A stretch of 64,000 nt of DNA from Selaginella tamariscina (lineage: Eukaryota; Streptophyta; Lycopodiopsida; Selaginellales; Selaginellaceae): NCBI GenBank assembly GCA_003024785.1, contig PUQB01000754.1, positions 41,485 to 105,484 on the forward strand. Reading direction: 5' to 3'. Positions 24,122-37,176 of this stretch are shown one piece after another. Under the pieces are notes generated by a model. It did not search any database. It was not told the origin of the DNA and saw nothing but the letters and a program-made list of their open reading frames with translations. A program made the translations under genes and the position numbers. Every line of letters begins with the position of its first letter. Within the stretch, counting starts at the first letter, position 1.

Positions 24122-27100
24122 AGTATAATTTTCTTTTTAAATAACAAAATCATTTTTTTATATAATCCAGCATCTCAAACTCTCAAATACAAAGTCTTGT
24201 CGAACAACATCCAATAATAAATAAAACAAGTATATAATATATAAATAATACATATAAAACACAAACTATTTATATTGTGTTTTATGGATTTTGAATATAT
24301 ACTTTTGTTTTTAACTAGGTTTTGAACAATTGGCCCTTCTAAAGTACCTTTTATTTCATATTTACAATTTTTTTTTATTAAGCTTAGACATGTTCTACCA
24401 AGAGATCTCTTTTATCAATTTTTATAGTGTGTCCACAGTATATCTAATAAATAATAATGAATGACATATACAATTACGAATGTTTAGCTTGGATGTATAA
24501 GTCCAAGAGCACATTTAATGAAAGAGCTATTTTTATGAACATAAATTAATTTTTATAATCTTTCATCAAAAGAGCTATTTTTATGAACAAGAGCTAATTT
24601 TTATAGTCTTAGCATCTTTCTTTAAATTCAATAATATATTTTGATGAGTTGGACAATCTTATCTTTAAAGGACATGAGTATAGTTATTTATTTAATGAAT
24701 GGTTATTTTTAATTATTTGTTACACGTAATTATTGGGGATTTGAAGGCTACATAAAAAGATTTATTGTCTTAAAGGGCATAATTTAAATTTGTATTGTCA
24801 TAGCCAAAGTTTAGTGAATTTAGCAATATTTCTTCAAACCTTGATCAAACATATGATATAAACGGAAGCCAAAGTAAACTTTTACTGTTTATGATAATGT
24901 ATAATGATTACTTCATAACAATGTATATTATATTTATAAGAAGCACACTAACAAAGAAAGGATTACAATATACAATTTAATCAAATATAACACATGCCAA
25001 TGACTCAGTAACCATTGGTGAGAGTATTGACAAAGTGTGTGTGTGTGTGCGCACACACACACATGAGAGAGGGGATGAGGGACTCACATAACATAATTAT
25101 CACATGACAAATACAAAAGTGTTTATTAAAGATATAATTAATCAAAAGATTATCAATGTGACTAGTAAGTGTGTATATTATTTTTTTATTTTACTTTGTG
25201 TGTGTGTGAGTAGAAGGAAGGGGCTCACAAACATCACTATCATAGTGACTCCTGCAAGATCATCTAATGAAGATGGAGTTGTCAAAAACACTATGAAACA
25301 TAATTGATAAATATACTTATGTATTGGTTTACATATTAGCCTATTAAGCGTAAGCAAATCATCGATCTATAATCATATACATATCTACACACGTGTTGTA
25401 TATTTTTGTGTACACGTTCAAGTTTATTAATATTTCCTTATTTTTAATATATAAATTTAAAAAACGAATTGATGTTGCTGATGTGGACAAATCTTCATCC
25501 ATCCAAGCTAACATCTAACGGAAAAAGATATAGAGGCAATCTTTGTTTGGCAAGTTCTTGTTCCAATATTAAATCAATTTTATAAACATGCAACAGTAAA
25601 ACTATGTAAGGACTAGAATGTTCAATATATAATGTTATACATGTAAGACTTGCTGATGTGGGAGTGTGTGTGTGAGAGGGAGGGGGGAGGGGAGGGGGAG
25701 AATTGATTATGGCTTTGTACATGTTCATAACACAATTAGAAAAAAGATCATCGACATGATACATGAAAATGGGAATATAAAATTAAATTATTAATTAATA
25801 TTTAAGTTTTAATTATCATTTAAATATTTAATAAATATAAAATTAAGCCTTAAATATTAATTAATTAATAAATTAATTCTTCATTAACCTTACTTAGTAA
25901 AGAACATTCCTAAAATATTTTAGAATATTCGTATTATTCTTCATTATAAATATATTTTACAATAATTAAAAAATACTACCAAACAATTACAAATGAAATC
26001 ATTTTCTTATTAACCTGTTAATTTATTTGTAATTACTTTCTTCTTAACCATATAGAGAAATCTCCTCATTTTATTTAAGTCATCACTCTCCGGATTAATT
26101 GATTTATTTTAACCAATATCTTTATGTTGTTGCCACTACATAACACTCTCACAAATGTAATTAAGAATTGTCATTCTTGTTATTACCTAAACCCTAAACC
26201 CTAACCAGTGCATAAAGGCTTATTTAAAAAATGACGTTCCTTAATAATAATGTTGTAAAGCGCCCGATTATTTCTTTTAATTATAAAATTCAAAATCACG
26301 ATAAAGAAAAGCGTCAGGATATGTTTTATATGGTGGATATTGCTCATAAAAGTTTTCAAGATACTTCTTTCTGAGGCACGTATTCAAGTAGTTCACTAGT
26401 TCATTTATATTAATATCAAAATATGGGTTGAAAGTGATTGGATGGATACATAGCCTTTTAAGGAGAGTCGTTTACCATTAAATATGTGCGTTCTTCATTA
26501 TCCTTAAGTGATTGATCTCTCCATGAAGCCTTCATCTTTGAATTACTTTTTTCTTAGATCGTTATAATTTGAGAGGTTTATAACATATTCGCTAGTCAAA
26601 AATTCAATCTTTATGAATTATAATGTTTGTTAAACATTCAGCAATTGTGTCAAGTTGTGAAACTGCATACATGGTCAAATCCTCACAAATGCACCCTTTT
26701 TAATTATTACATTAGTAACTCTCTAATATATCAAAAAAATAGTTTTAATTACTTGTATTATATTAGGTTGAATACATCACATTTGGTAGCTCTCCATTGG
26801 TATATAAAATAATAATTTTATTAAGTTATATTAGATTAAGTCGAATATGGCACATTACCAATACATTTATGATTTACATTATAGAACATCTATAGTGTTA
26901 AAGAATCTATCTAAAGAGGGCTATGGTTATAAGAAGATCTATTAGTGGTTAAAGAATCTATCTAAAGAGGGCACTGCACATACATTGAATGATGAATGTT
27001 ATGAAATGGAAAGTAAAATCATAAATGTTCATGTATAATGTGTTGTCCTCGGTGCCAAGGACATGTTCATGCATATATATATCTATTATACATTTATTCA

Positions 27101-28414
27101 CAAGGAGCTTACGAGTGTGCGGTTTTGAAAACCACACACAAAACATCTAGTGTTGTGAAGAGACTAATCATTAAAGGCAACACACAAGTAAGACATATTG
27201 TGTTTGGTATGTCATATTAAATGGTCATTCTAATGGCTTTTGAGTGGTTATTGATATAAGCAACATTCCATCATGTGATTTTTGAGATGAGTATATGTAA
27301 ATTCAAGTGTGGTTTCTTCCAAAAAATCACATAGAGAAACTATAGAGAAATCATATAGTGTGTGGGTTTTTGCAAAAACGCACACACAAACATTTGGTAG
27401 AGTGAAATACCATGAAAATACAAATACATGACATGGTATTTAAGCTTAAATAGAGAAGTTATTTGTATAACATATTAATTTAGTTCATAAATGAAAGTAA
27501 ATATCAAATTATTATATACTGAATGTGTCGCCTTAATGGCTTTTTTTGTGATTTATTTTCTTTAAATGCAAGGGTTTCAATGTGTTAAACCATTTCCTCA
27601 AGTAATTATCCTTTGGAATCTAGTAAGTAAATAAACACACATTATGCACATATCTATATATATTCGTGTGTGTGGGTGTTTGTTTTGCCTACCAAATAAG
27701 GAAACAAGGATAGCACCATGATTTGCATAGACACATTCCTATAACCACTAATAATGCATTTGTAAACCAAAAGAATTAAAATTATGTATATGATACACAC
27801 ATCATATATATATATATATATATATATATGTAACACATACACACACACACATCGTGTGTGTGTGTGTGTGTTAAAAGAAAATCTAATGCCTTTGATATTC
27901 TTGATTAAATTTGATAAAACATGTTTAGCAAAATAAACTTGTAAATGGAAATTACACATTGAAATGTTATACTAATATATATATATTTGTAACATTTTAT
28001 ATGTAATATCAATATATGTATATCTTCTACTCTTCATATATACATATTATAGATGTATTTTAGGTGTGTACATGCAAAATTATGTCCATATCTATGAATC
28101 TATACGTCATTTCACATACATAGACACTTACATTTATCATATATGCATGTATATGACATGTACATGTATACTCACTAGGCCATGACCAAAACTTCTTTAT
28201 GTAAGTTAATTTGCAAGTAGATTTGACCTCTAACTAAGCACATTGCAATAAGGTTATATTTATATAAATTAATAATATATACATATTTTGAATATAAACT
28301 TAATTATGAATAATTTCTAGTTTCAATTACAAATTATGTATGTACTTATGGATATATTTATATATAAGCAGTATATACATCAAACTCTCCAATTAGTCAA
28401 TGATATTGACCATA
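24122..28414. other. AT-rich gene-free region with microsatellites
   Basis: No coding signature. Contents: a palindromic (GT)n/(CA)n run at 25035-25062; a G-rich purine tract at 25676-25701; a short CCCTAAA-like stretch at 26187-26203; a palindromic (CA)n-TCG-(TG)n run at 27838-27871 next to an (AT)n run; and short imperfect repeats containing TTTTGAAAACCACACAC-like hairpins near 27120 and 27365. Nothing identifies a transposon boundary. Confidence 0.5.
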
Positions 28415-28419
28415 TAAAT

Positions 28420-30002
28420 TATCATAGTTTTTATTATGATTCTTATTTACTTTGGATATTTGATTGTTGTAATTTATTGAACTATGTTGATTAAGCTCTA
28501 GGTTAGAAGAAATAGGCCCATGTAGTGCACTTGAATATTTAATGATGGTTTGGCCGGGTATCATTAGGTATTTACAAGAAACTTGGCGAAGTTAGCACTT
28601 CCATTTAAAAAATTCTTATCTAGGGTTCCCCTAACCCCACACCCTAAACCTTAGGTTAGGATTTAGGGGTCAATGGGTCATTAATTAATTCACCAAGTAT
28701 ATTCCCTTTGGGAATGAGATTCCATTCCAACCCACTTATATAAACTGAAAAGGGGGAGGGGGGGGGGGGTCTGTCACATTTATTAAGTAATACATGGAGG
28801 AAAGTTCCTAAGTTCATGACTGAGTTTGTTACTCTTCTGCCAATGCAAGCTTTAGTTTATGTCGTTAAGGCATAACCCTTTGTTGTGCCGCCCTAACAAT
28901 AAGGGTACGACCCACCTTTGAGGTAACCTACCCTTAACATTGGCAAATCCATGCTTGGGAGGTCTTATCAAACTGCATGTTCTAAGAGTCAAGGGTTGAG
29001 CTTTGTTTCCAACCTCTTCCTCCATGTCAATCTAAGACTAACACCCACAACTAAATAAGGCACGTTTGTGCCTTGTTCAATTGTGGGTGTGGGACCTTGT
29101 TTAGTAGGTAAGGGATCACAGAGGGTTCTAAAGTTAGCATTGGAGAACTACATTTATGGCACCTAGTGCAACTCTCAAATCTAAGGGGCTTTGAAAACAA
29201 TGTCACATGAAGATGTGACATTGGGCCAGATGACACACATTACAACACCTAAGACACACTTTTTGGGGTTGTCTTATGGGGTTAATGCCCAGGGGTTGGA
29301 TACTCTAATAAGTAGGTGTGTTTGTGTCCTCATTAGGGTGCTAAGCCTTGAGGGGAGGTTGGGTCTCGTAATTAGGTGTTCTAATTGCTATGGGGTGTTT
29401 CTCCTTGGGATCCATGGGTTGAACAACTTAAGCTCATTAGTAGGATCCCTTTCGTGAGACACTGTGGGGTTGTGAACTTAGGGCTATACAAATCTAATCT
29501 TGGGGAGTTTGTTTAGCAGAACACTCGTGTTTGCATATGGTGCACACTCATGTCCTCACTAAATACTAACCCTATGACTAAGGTATAACTTGACCACTCA
29601 AACCCTTAGTGGTTAGTCATGGTTCATGGCACCCCTTGTCACCCTAACGGGGTTGTACTCTCCGATGAGGGTGATTTCTCAAGGGGTAAGTCATAATGCC
29701 TTGGCTCTATCACGAGGGTATGTGCAAGGCATGTCTCTCTCAGTGAGGTTGGGGCATGAGTTTGTCTAAGTGTTTTGGGACATGATCCTAAAGTTTATTC
29801 AGGTTATCCTCTAAGGTTCGAAGGATAGTCATTCTAAGGACTTAGGTGGGACCCTAAGTCTTGTGCTGACTTGGGCATTTGAGTCAAGCTCTAGGGGTTG
29901 TCTTGAAAGACTTGGTGTTGCTCACATAGGAAATTGATGCCAGAAGGCCACTTGGTAGCCACGTGTTATCATGTGTTAGCCCTTCAAGTTAAAAATCTAA
30001 CA
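28420..30002 (+). mobile_element. Solo LTR, TGTCATAG family, sense orientation, aged
   Basis: Begins TATCATAG (expected TGTCATAG) and ends ATCTAACA (compare ACTCTGACA). The five bases TAAAT at 28415-28419 are repeated at 30003-30007, a target-site duplication that fixes both ends. Internal order matches 55958-57822. Many differences from the other copies are C-to-T or G-to-A, as expected from decay of methylated DNA. A poly-G tract lies near 28752-28769. No internal element sequence is attached, so this is a product of LTR-LTR recombination. Confidence 0.85.
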
Positions 30003-30007
30003 TAAAT

Positions 30008-30783
30008 AACCAAGTTCTCTATAGCCAACTCCTATGTCACTAGTTAATGTATTTTACATATATATAATATATTTGTGTATGTAGAGAGAGAGTGAGAGAT
30101 AAATTTGGTTAAGACTGATATAATGGAAGAGTTCATCCATAAAACTTTGACAGAACCTCATCATCTCTAGAATGTTATATTATTATACATATTGTATATG
30201 TGTGTATCTATCTATCTATCTGTATATATATATATAGTACCTTTGCATCTTATCTTCATCTTAGATAGAAGTCACTTCCTCCTTCAGCACCACCAAAGCT
30301 AAATGTGGTCGTGCTATCATGTTAGGACTTGAGGTTGTGATGTCTTAATGTTGAGGAGGTTGTGATGTCCAAGGCCATGGTTATCCGAGGAGAGGTTTGC
30401 TTATTGGCATCTGGAGACACCAGAATGTTGGGAGAATGGAGGTGCAACAACAAGATGAAGACCTACCCAAACCCTACGATTGATGGCCATGTTAAAATGC
30501 CTCGGTTTGAGTCACATGGCAAGTGGGATGTTTGTAAACAAAGTTAATAACAAATATTCATTTGCAAAATGATTTTCCTATGAAATTAAGGCATTGGGGT
30601 TAAAGTACTCTCTCTCTCTACTTGTGAAAAACTTGAAATTTGATGCAAGTTGTTTACTAAAAATTTTGGCTTTTATAGTAAGTATATTTTTATGTTGCTT
30701 AATAATAGCTTTAACTTTAGTATTAGACAAATATGCAATATATATTATATTTATAAAAAATATTGTAAGTTTGGTGAATTAGT
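30008..30783. other. Gene-free spacer between two solo LTRs
   Basis: Contains a GA run near 30083-30100 and TATC/TA microsatellites near 30205-30236. No supported gene. A short open frame at 30362-30547 has no recognisable motif. Confidence 0.4.
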
Positions 30784-30788
30784 AATTC

Positions 30789-32484
30789 TGTCAGAGTTTT
30801 AACCCAAAGGGCCAACACGTGGCAACACGTGGCTGCCAGGTGGCCATTCGGCGTCATCACCCTGTGTGAGCAACGCTAAGTTTCCCAAAACAACCCCAAC
30901 GACCCCTAAGGTTAGACTCTAATGCCCAAGTGGACAAGAGACTTAGGGTTTAGCCTAAGTCTCCCTAGAATGTCTGCCCCCAGAACCCTTGAGGGATAAC
31001 CCTAGTTGACTTAGGGTCTTGCCCTAGAAGACCTAGACAGGCTCATGCCCTAACCCCCATCAAGGAGACGTGTGTTCCACACATACCCCCGTGACAGAGC
31101 TAAGGCATTGTCACTTACCCCTTGAGGAATCACCCTCATCCGGGAGTACAACCCTTTAGGGCGACAAGGGGTACCCTGAACCACGACTAACCCCTGAGGG
31201 TTTGAGTGGCCAAGTTATACCCTAGACCTAGAGCTAGTACTTAATGAGGACACGAGTGTGTGCCGTAGGCGAACACGAGTGTTCTGCTAAGCAAACTTTC
31301 TAAGGCTAGGTTGGGATAACCCTAAGCACATGACCTTGCAAGTGCCTCATGAAAGGGCTTCTGCTAATGAGCTTAGGTTGTTCAACCTCTGGATTCCAAG
31401 GAGAACACTCCCCTAGCCAAGTGTGCCAAAGCACACCTAGTTACGAGACCTAAACCTCCCTTGAGCATGTGCCCAAGGCTTAGCACCCTAGTGCAAGCAC
31501 AAGCATGCCTGTTTGCTAGAGTATCCAACCCCCTTGGCAACAAGCCCATGACATAACCCCAAAGGGGCGTGCCTCAGGCGTTGTACCATGTGACGTTTAG
31601 CCCAGTGTCACATCCCCATGTGACACTGCCTTCCCCGATGTGGGCTATCATGCCATAGCCCTTAGATTCAAGAGTTGCACCAAGTACCACAAACGTGGTT
31701 CCTAAATGACAACTCTAGAACCCCTCAATGAACCCTCAGGAACTAGGCAACGTGAACCTGTCAAACAAGATCCCACGCCCACGGTTGGACAAGGACACGG
31801 ATGTGCCTTGCTTGGCCATGAGTGCTACACCTAGTTGACATGGAGGAGGAGGCTGGAGACAAGCCTCAACCTCTGCTTCTTGGAACGTGCATTCCCACAA
31901 GACCTCCCAGGCATGGATTCGCCAACGTTAAAGGTAGGCTACCCCGAAGGTGGACGTACCCCTGGCATCTGGAAGTTAGGGCGGCACAACAGAGGGTTGT
32001 GCCTTAACGACACAAGCTAGGAGCTTGCACCGGGAAGAAAGTAACGAGCTCAGTCATGAACCCAGGAACCCTCACTCCTATATACTATACCTTATTATGT
32101 GACAGAGCCCCCCCCTGTTTTCCTGTTTACATAAGTGGGCTAGCACTGAAATCTCATTCCCTTGGTGAGTTATCCATCGACCCCTAAACCCTAACCTGTC
32201 AAACCTGGGGGTGTTTCTAAGCATATTCGACATGTCGAACTCACCAGAAAGCAATTAATCCAACCGGACACGAAAAACGAGGGTAAGAGTTTTTTAGAAG
32301 GTAAGTGCTACCTTCGCTTAGAGTTTCTTGAGATATCTAAGGATAGCCGGCCGGACTACCCCTAAACACCTAAGTGCACTAAGCGGGGCTGTTTCTCACT
32401 ACATCTAGGGCTTGTCAACATAGTACAGTAGGTAACAACAGTCAACGTCCAAAGTAAAGAGGAGTCATAGTAAAAACTATGACA
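30789..32484 (-). mobile_element. Solo LTR, TGTCATAG family, antisense, well preserved
   Basis: A 1,696-bp LTR starting TGTCAGAGTT and ending CTATGACA on the plus strand, flanked by a perfect duplication AATTC (30784-30788 and 32485-32489). In sense orientation it begins with the hairpin GTCATAGTTTTTACTATGAC (32483-32464). A run of eight C lies at 32108-32115. It lacks any internal region. Its G+C content is far above the surrounding DNA, and it is much less decayed than the solo LTR at 28420-30002. Confidence 0.93.
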
Positions 32485-32645
32485 AATTCACTTTGGTATT
32501 ATAATATGTATAAACCTAGGTGACTTTGCATATTAATAGGGTTCTAATTGAAAACTAGAAAAAGCATGATTCAAAAAGCTTTAATATATTTGATTTAAAC
32601 ACTTAGTATATAAAGAGTGTACACTAGCTAAATGGACTAGTGTAT

Positions 32646-32851
32646 TGTTACGACCCGTATAATGAATTAAAGAATATTCCCTAAGAAGGTATAAGCTAGA
32701 ATATTCTTAAAGAGCTATACCTATCTAAGAGAATTAAGGACACACTAATATTGAAAGCCTTTTGGAGAGCAGCGTGTGGAGACTAGAGATAGCTCGGGGA
32801 GGTCGGGTGGTTTTGTGAGGGTCTCTAGTTTGTACGTAGTGGTTCCTAACA
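32646..32851 (+). repeat. 5' LTR of the compact gypsy element
   Basis: 206 bp, TG...CA, nearly identical by eye to 36252-36460. Contains two copies of AGAATATTC. Confidence 0.92.
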
Positions 32852-32870
32852 ATTGGTATCGGAGCAAGGT
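32852..32870 (+). promoter_or_regulatory. Primer-binding site, initiator-Met tRNA type
   Basis: ATTGGTATCGGAGCAAGG directly follows the 5' LTR. TGGTATCGGAGC differs by one base from TGGTATCAGAGC, the usual plant initiator-Met primer site. Confidence 0.85.
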
Positions 32871-33235
32871 TCGAGATGAGTGCCTGGTGGGAAGGGATAA
32901 TACCACATGTGTGGAGCGTTGGACACTAAAAGGCAAATTGTCCAAGGAGAAGCAAGCCCAAGGGCAGCAAGGACAAGTAGACGCCTAAGAAGTTTTAGGA
33001 GATGGAGCGTGGAGAGGAGCACAAACAAGACTTCTCTAAACCACAAGGTAAATTTCTATTTGTTCTTGCTCAATAGGTAAACTACATGGCACGAGAGGAG
33101 CCACACACATGTGTTATTGTGGTGGAGGGACGACTTGGTGAGCGTCCAATGCGAGTCCTTGTGAATAACATGAGTAGTGATAACTTTGTGTCAACAAAGT
33201 TAGTGGAGGAGTGCAGCTTGCCCATGAAGACTGTG

Positions 33236-33800
33236 CCTCAATACGAATTTGAAGGCTCAATTATCACACAGAGCTATAGTGCTTGTGTGGAGGAGTTACA
33301 GCTGGAGGTTGGCAAAACCCAGCTGGTGAAGCTGCACGAAGAGCCTCAATACGAGATTGAGGGCTCAGCTATCACACAGAGCTACAGTGCTTGTGTGGAG
33401 GAGTTACAGTTGGAGGTTGGCAAAAACTCAGCTGGTGGAGCTACGCGAAGAGCCTCAATACGAGATTGAGGGCTCAGCTATCACACAGAGCTACATTGCT
33501 TGTGTGGAGAAGTTACAGCTGGAGGTTGGAAAAACTCAGCTAATGAAGCTGCGCGAAGAGCCTCAATACAAGATTGAGGGCTCAGCTATCACACAGAGCT
33601 ACATTGCATTGAGGACTTAGCTATCACACAGAGCTACAGTGCTTGTGTGGAGGAGTTATAGCTGTAGGTTGGCAAAACCCAGTTGGTGGAGCTGAACAAA
33701 GACTGTGCCTCAATACGAGATTGAGGGCTTAGTTGTCACACAGAGCTAAATTGCTTGTGTAGAGGAGTTACAGCTAGAGGTTGGCAAAACCCAGCTGGTG
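33236..33800 (+). repeat. About 109-bp coding tandem repeat inside the protease region
   Basis: Four to six units, each beginning near CCTCAATACGAGATTGAGGG and containing ATCACACAGAGCTACA. Early units are in frame and encode EPQYEIEGSAITQSYSACVE and a LQLEVGK stretch. Later units lose frame through one-base changes and partial deletions. Confidence 0.85.
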
Positions 33801-33999
33801 AAGACTTTCTTTCTTGCAAAGCTAGTGCGTGTGGATCCTAAGATCTAGTGGAGCACCAAGCACATGAAGCTTGAGTATAGTGAAGCGAAAGACACTTGGT
33901 TTGGAATAAAGCTTGAGTCTCCAAACAAGTTCTTTTACTGTCACCTTGAGCAAAGTTGTTGTGCGAGGAGTTTGCTGACGTCTTCCCTCCTGAGCTACC

Positions 34000-34075
34000 T
34001 CATGGCTACCACATGCAAGAGCTACCTCATGGCTACCACATGCAAGAGCTACCTCATGCTACCACATGCAAGAGG
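34000..34075 (+). repeat. 27-bp tandem repeat, three copies
   Basis: GAGCTACCTCATGGCTACCA plus CATGCAA occurs three times in a row (the third lacks GG). It encodes ELPHGYHMQ in one frame and sits where the RT N-terminal LP motif is expected. Confidence 0.85.
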
Positions 34076-36236
34076 TGTGGAGCTGGAATAGGGTACGAAA
34101 GCCATTTACCGTAAGCCATTCCACTGAGCCATGCTAAGGAGCAAGAGGTTAAGAGACAAGTGATGGAGCTATTGGAATATGGCTTCATACAACTGAGCAA
34201 GTCTCCATTTGGTGCACCAGTATTGCTTGTCAGGAAGAAAAATGGCACCATGAGGATGTGCAAATAGTGAAGGACAGGATGCCCATGCCATGTGTGGATA
34301 CTATCATGGATCATCTCGGTGGAGCCAGAGTGTTCACCAAGATAGTTGGGCATTTCGAGTTCACTGTTATGCCATTCGGCTTAACAAATGCCCCAGTCAC
34401 ATTCACTCGGTTGACGACTGAGGTGTTTGGTGACTACTTGCACGACTTTGTGGAGATCTTCCTCAACGATATTCTTATTTACAGTAAGAATATGAAGGAG
34501 CATGTGCAGCATTTGCGAAGAGTTCTTCAGTTGTTGAGGGAGAACAAGCTCTATGCAAAGAAGAGCAAATGTGCATTTGCTCAGTGCAAAGTGGAGTATT
34601 TGGGTCACATTGTGACGCCAAGTGGAGTGAAGACTGATCCACAGAAGGTGGCAGTGGTGGAGCAATGGCCAGTTCCTAGCAATATAGAAGAGTTACGGAG
34701 TTTCTTGGGCATGGCTGGTTATTACCGCGGTATGTCAAGGATTATGCCAAGAAAGCTTCTCCGTTAACTAGGTTGCTGAGGAAGGACGTTCCCTTTGCAT
34801 GAAGTGCTTCAGAGAAGAGCAGTTTCCAAGCTTTGAAACAAGCTTTGGTACGTGCACCAGTTTTATGTATTGCAGATCCCTCTAAGCCTTATGAGGTATC
34901 GTGTGATGCAAGTGGAGTGGCCATTGGAGTTGTACTTATGCAAGAGGGAAGGCCTATTGCTTATAAGAGTCGTACTTGAATCCTGCAGAGCAACAATACT
35001 CAACGTATGAGCAAGAACTACTGGCTATTGTTAATGCATTATGAGTTTGGAGGCACTATCTTTATGGTGCAAGTTTCAAAGTGTTTACAGATCACAAGAC
35101 TTTGGTGTATCTGTTCAAACAGAAAGAGTTAAACTCTCAGCAAGCTCGCTGGATGGTTAAGCTCATGGAGTTTGGCAAATTTCCTATTGAGCATTGCGTG
35201 GGAAAGGCTAACGTGGTGGTATGCTTTGTCACGCGTTAGGAGAGCCACAGTGGTTAGAGAATTCCAAACACGCTTATGTAATGCATTAACAAGGACGGTC
35301 AGTGAGTTTAGCCAGGTAGTTCAACATGCTCAAGCACAAGACGCTGAGGTGCAGGAGCTCAGAGACAGCTAGAGCCACCATTCTCATTTTAGGATGGAGT
35401 TTTGTACTACAATGGCCATGTGTATCTTCCTCGTGTGGACCATTTGATCAACCAGGTACTATATTTCCATCATGATCACCGGAGGTTGGTCATTTTGGGG
35501 GGAGGAAAACGTATGAGTTGATCAAGAGAAGGTTCTATTGGAGGAATATGAAAGCTAATATCATAGAGTACTACAGGACTTGTGACAAGTGTCAACAAGT
35601 AAAGGTGCCCAGGGAAAAACCAAGTGGGCTATTAGTACCATTGCCTATTCCAACAGGCATGGGGCAGTATCTCTATGGACTTTGTCACCCATTTGCCAAG
35701 GACACAGTGGCATTGGAATGAGTCCATATTATGCTATGTTTGGACGGCATTCCAAGACAGCTTTTGAGCTGGGTTTAGCAAGTAAGAAAGCTCAAGGCAA
35801 CATGGATGAGGAAGCTAAAGATCTAGTGTTGAGCTTAGAAACATTCAGAGTTTGTGCAAGAAGAACTTACAAGTAGCTCAGAGCCGAGCTATCAAGTTTG
35901 TTAATGAGCACAGAAGCTTCCAAGAGTTCCAGGTGGGAGATTATGTATATCTCTGCCACACATGTAAGGCGGAACACTATTATGGCCTTACGGAAGGGAC
36001 ACAATGATAAGTTGTCTCCTAGGTACTCAGGTCCTTATGAGATTCTGAGAGTATCGATAAGGTGGCATATCGACTATAGCGACTAGGAGTGAGGGTGCAC
36101 CCAGTGTTTCATGTTAGCCAGTTAAAGAGAGTACTCACAAGGAACGAGTCCCGGGTAAATTCTTTGTGGATGTACAAGGCTAATGAATACAGGACCAGTT
36201 GAGTAAGTTATACTGCCCTTGAGGACAAGGACTTGC

Positions 36237-36460
36237 TAATGGGGGGAGGATTGTTACGACCCGTATAACGAATTAAAGAATATTCCTAAGAAAGGTATAA
36301 GCTAGAATATTCTTAAAGAGCTATACCTAGATCTAAGAGAATTAAGGACACACTAATATTGGAAGCCTTTTGGAGAGCAGCGTGTGGAGACTAGAGACAG
36401 CTCGGGGAGGTCGGGTGGTTTTGTGAGGGTCCTCTAGTTTGAATGTAGTGGTTCTTAACA
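36237..36460 (+). repeat. Polypurine tract and 3' LTR of the compact gypsy element
   Basis: The tract AATGGGGGGAGGAT (36238-36251) primes plus-strand synthesis and directly abuts the 3' LTR, 36252-36460. Confidence 0.88.
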
Positions 36461-36465
36461 TGTAT

Positions 36466-37176
36466 ATATTAGTATGTACATACATCCATGTTACAATAAA
36501 TACTAACATATTTGTAATGACTATCCTATTTATATTATATTGCAATACACACACACACACACACATATATATGTGTGTGTGTGTGTGTGTGTGTCATTTT
36601 GGCATGCCTATATCACAATGCATAAAGACACCTTTTTTGCATATAAAAGGCTATAAAATTAAGTACAAATATGGATATACAATACATAAATGTATATATA
36701 TGTAATTACATATATTGCTCTATAAAATATTAATATATTAAGTACGTACACATACCTAAGTATATGTGTGTTAAACAATGATGCAATAGTCCTTTAGTAA
36801 GTTGAGATTGTAAAATTGTTATCACTGTTCATTATGGGATTTACATAGTCATAAATTGATTTATAATAATAATTAATTCTTAACAATTCTATGTTTCACA
36901 TATGTGCATATATACATGCATCTCTACTTGTCTACAAAAGTAAAATACATATAATATATTAACCATTATATGAATGAATGTATATATGTAAATAGAATAT
37001 ACAATGTACCATGGAGTGATATATGAGGTGTTGTGTTAAGTCTTCAGCGTCATAATAAGGCCATTGTGGCATGGTTCGATTACTATTGCAAGTTGTTCTT
37101 TGACGATATCATAACGCCAAAAGTAGCTATTATTTGGTAAAAAGTGACACCTTATTGTGGCCTTCTATGTGGCAAT
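36466..37176. other. AT-rich spacer with palindromic microsatellite
   Basis: No gene. At 36547-36592 a (CA)n run, a TATATAT centre and a (TG)n run form a long perfect hairpin. The stretch near 37045-37165 shows short inverted blocks (AATAAGGCCATTGTGGC, TTATTGTGGCC). Confidence 0.5.

Larger units (their letters stand above)
33074..36090 (+). pseudogene. Internally deleted pol of the compact gypsy element
   Basis: The protease-like start reads RVLVNNMSSDNFVSTKLVEE, where NNM replaces the expected D-S/T-G active site. A tandem repeat then expands the domain (33236-33800). The RT runs from about 34130 (SPFGAPVLLVRKKNGTMRMC) to 34770, but the block with the first catalytic Asp is gone: TKI is followed directly by a VGHFEF stretch. 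The second catalytic motif reads FLNDIL instead of a DD pair. RNase H fragments follow (near 34880-35150), then the integrase zinc-binding part (YYRTCDKCQQVKVP, 35570-35610). Sequence jumps from there to GMSPYYAMFGRHSK near 35715, skipping the DDE core. The element cannot encode an active RT or integrase. Confidence 0.88.
32646..36460 (+). mobile_element. Compact Ty3/gypsy element with LTRs, PBS, PPT and target duplication
   Basis: LTRs at 32646-32851 (206 bp) and 36252-36460 (209 bp) start TGTTACGACC and end TAACA. The five bases TGTAT at 32641-32645 and 36461-36465 are the target-site duplication. A primer site resembling the initiator-Met complement follows the 5' LTR and a G-rich polypurine tract precedes the 3' LTR. 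At 3.8 kb it is short: gag is essentially missing, parts of RT and the catalytic core of integrase are deleted. It can only have moved with proteins supplied elsewhere, or it decayed after insertion. Confidence 0.92.

Noticed and set aside
26187..26203. CCCTAAA-like stretch resembling a telomere repeat
   Set aside because: Only two to three units in AT-rich DNA; too short to claim an interstitial telomere.
30362..30547. Short gene between the two solo LTRs
   Set aside because: No motif, no splice context and no repeat copy; length is compatible with chance.
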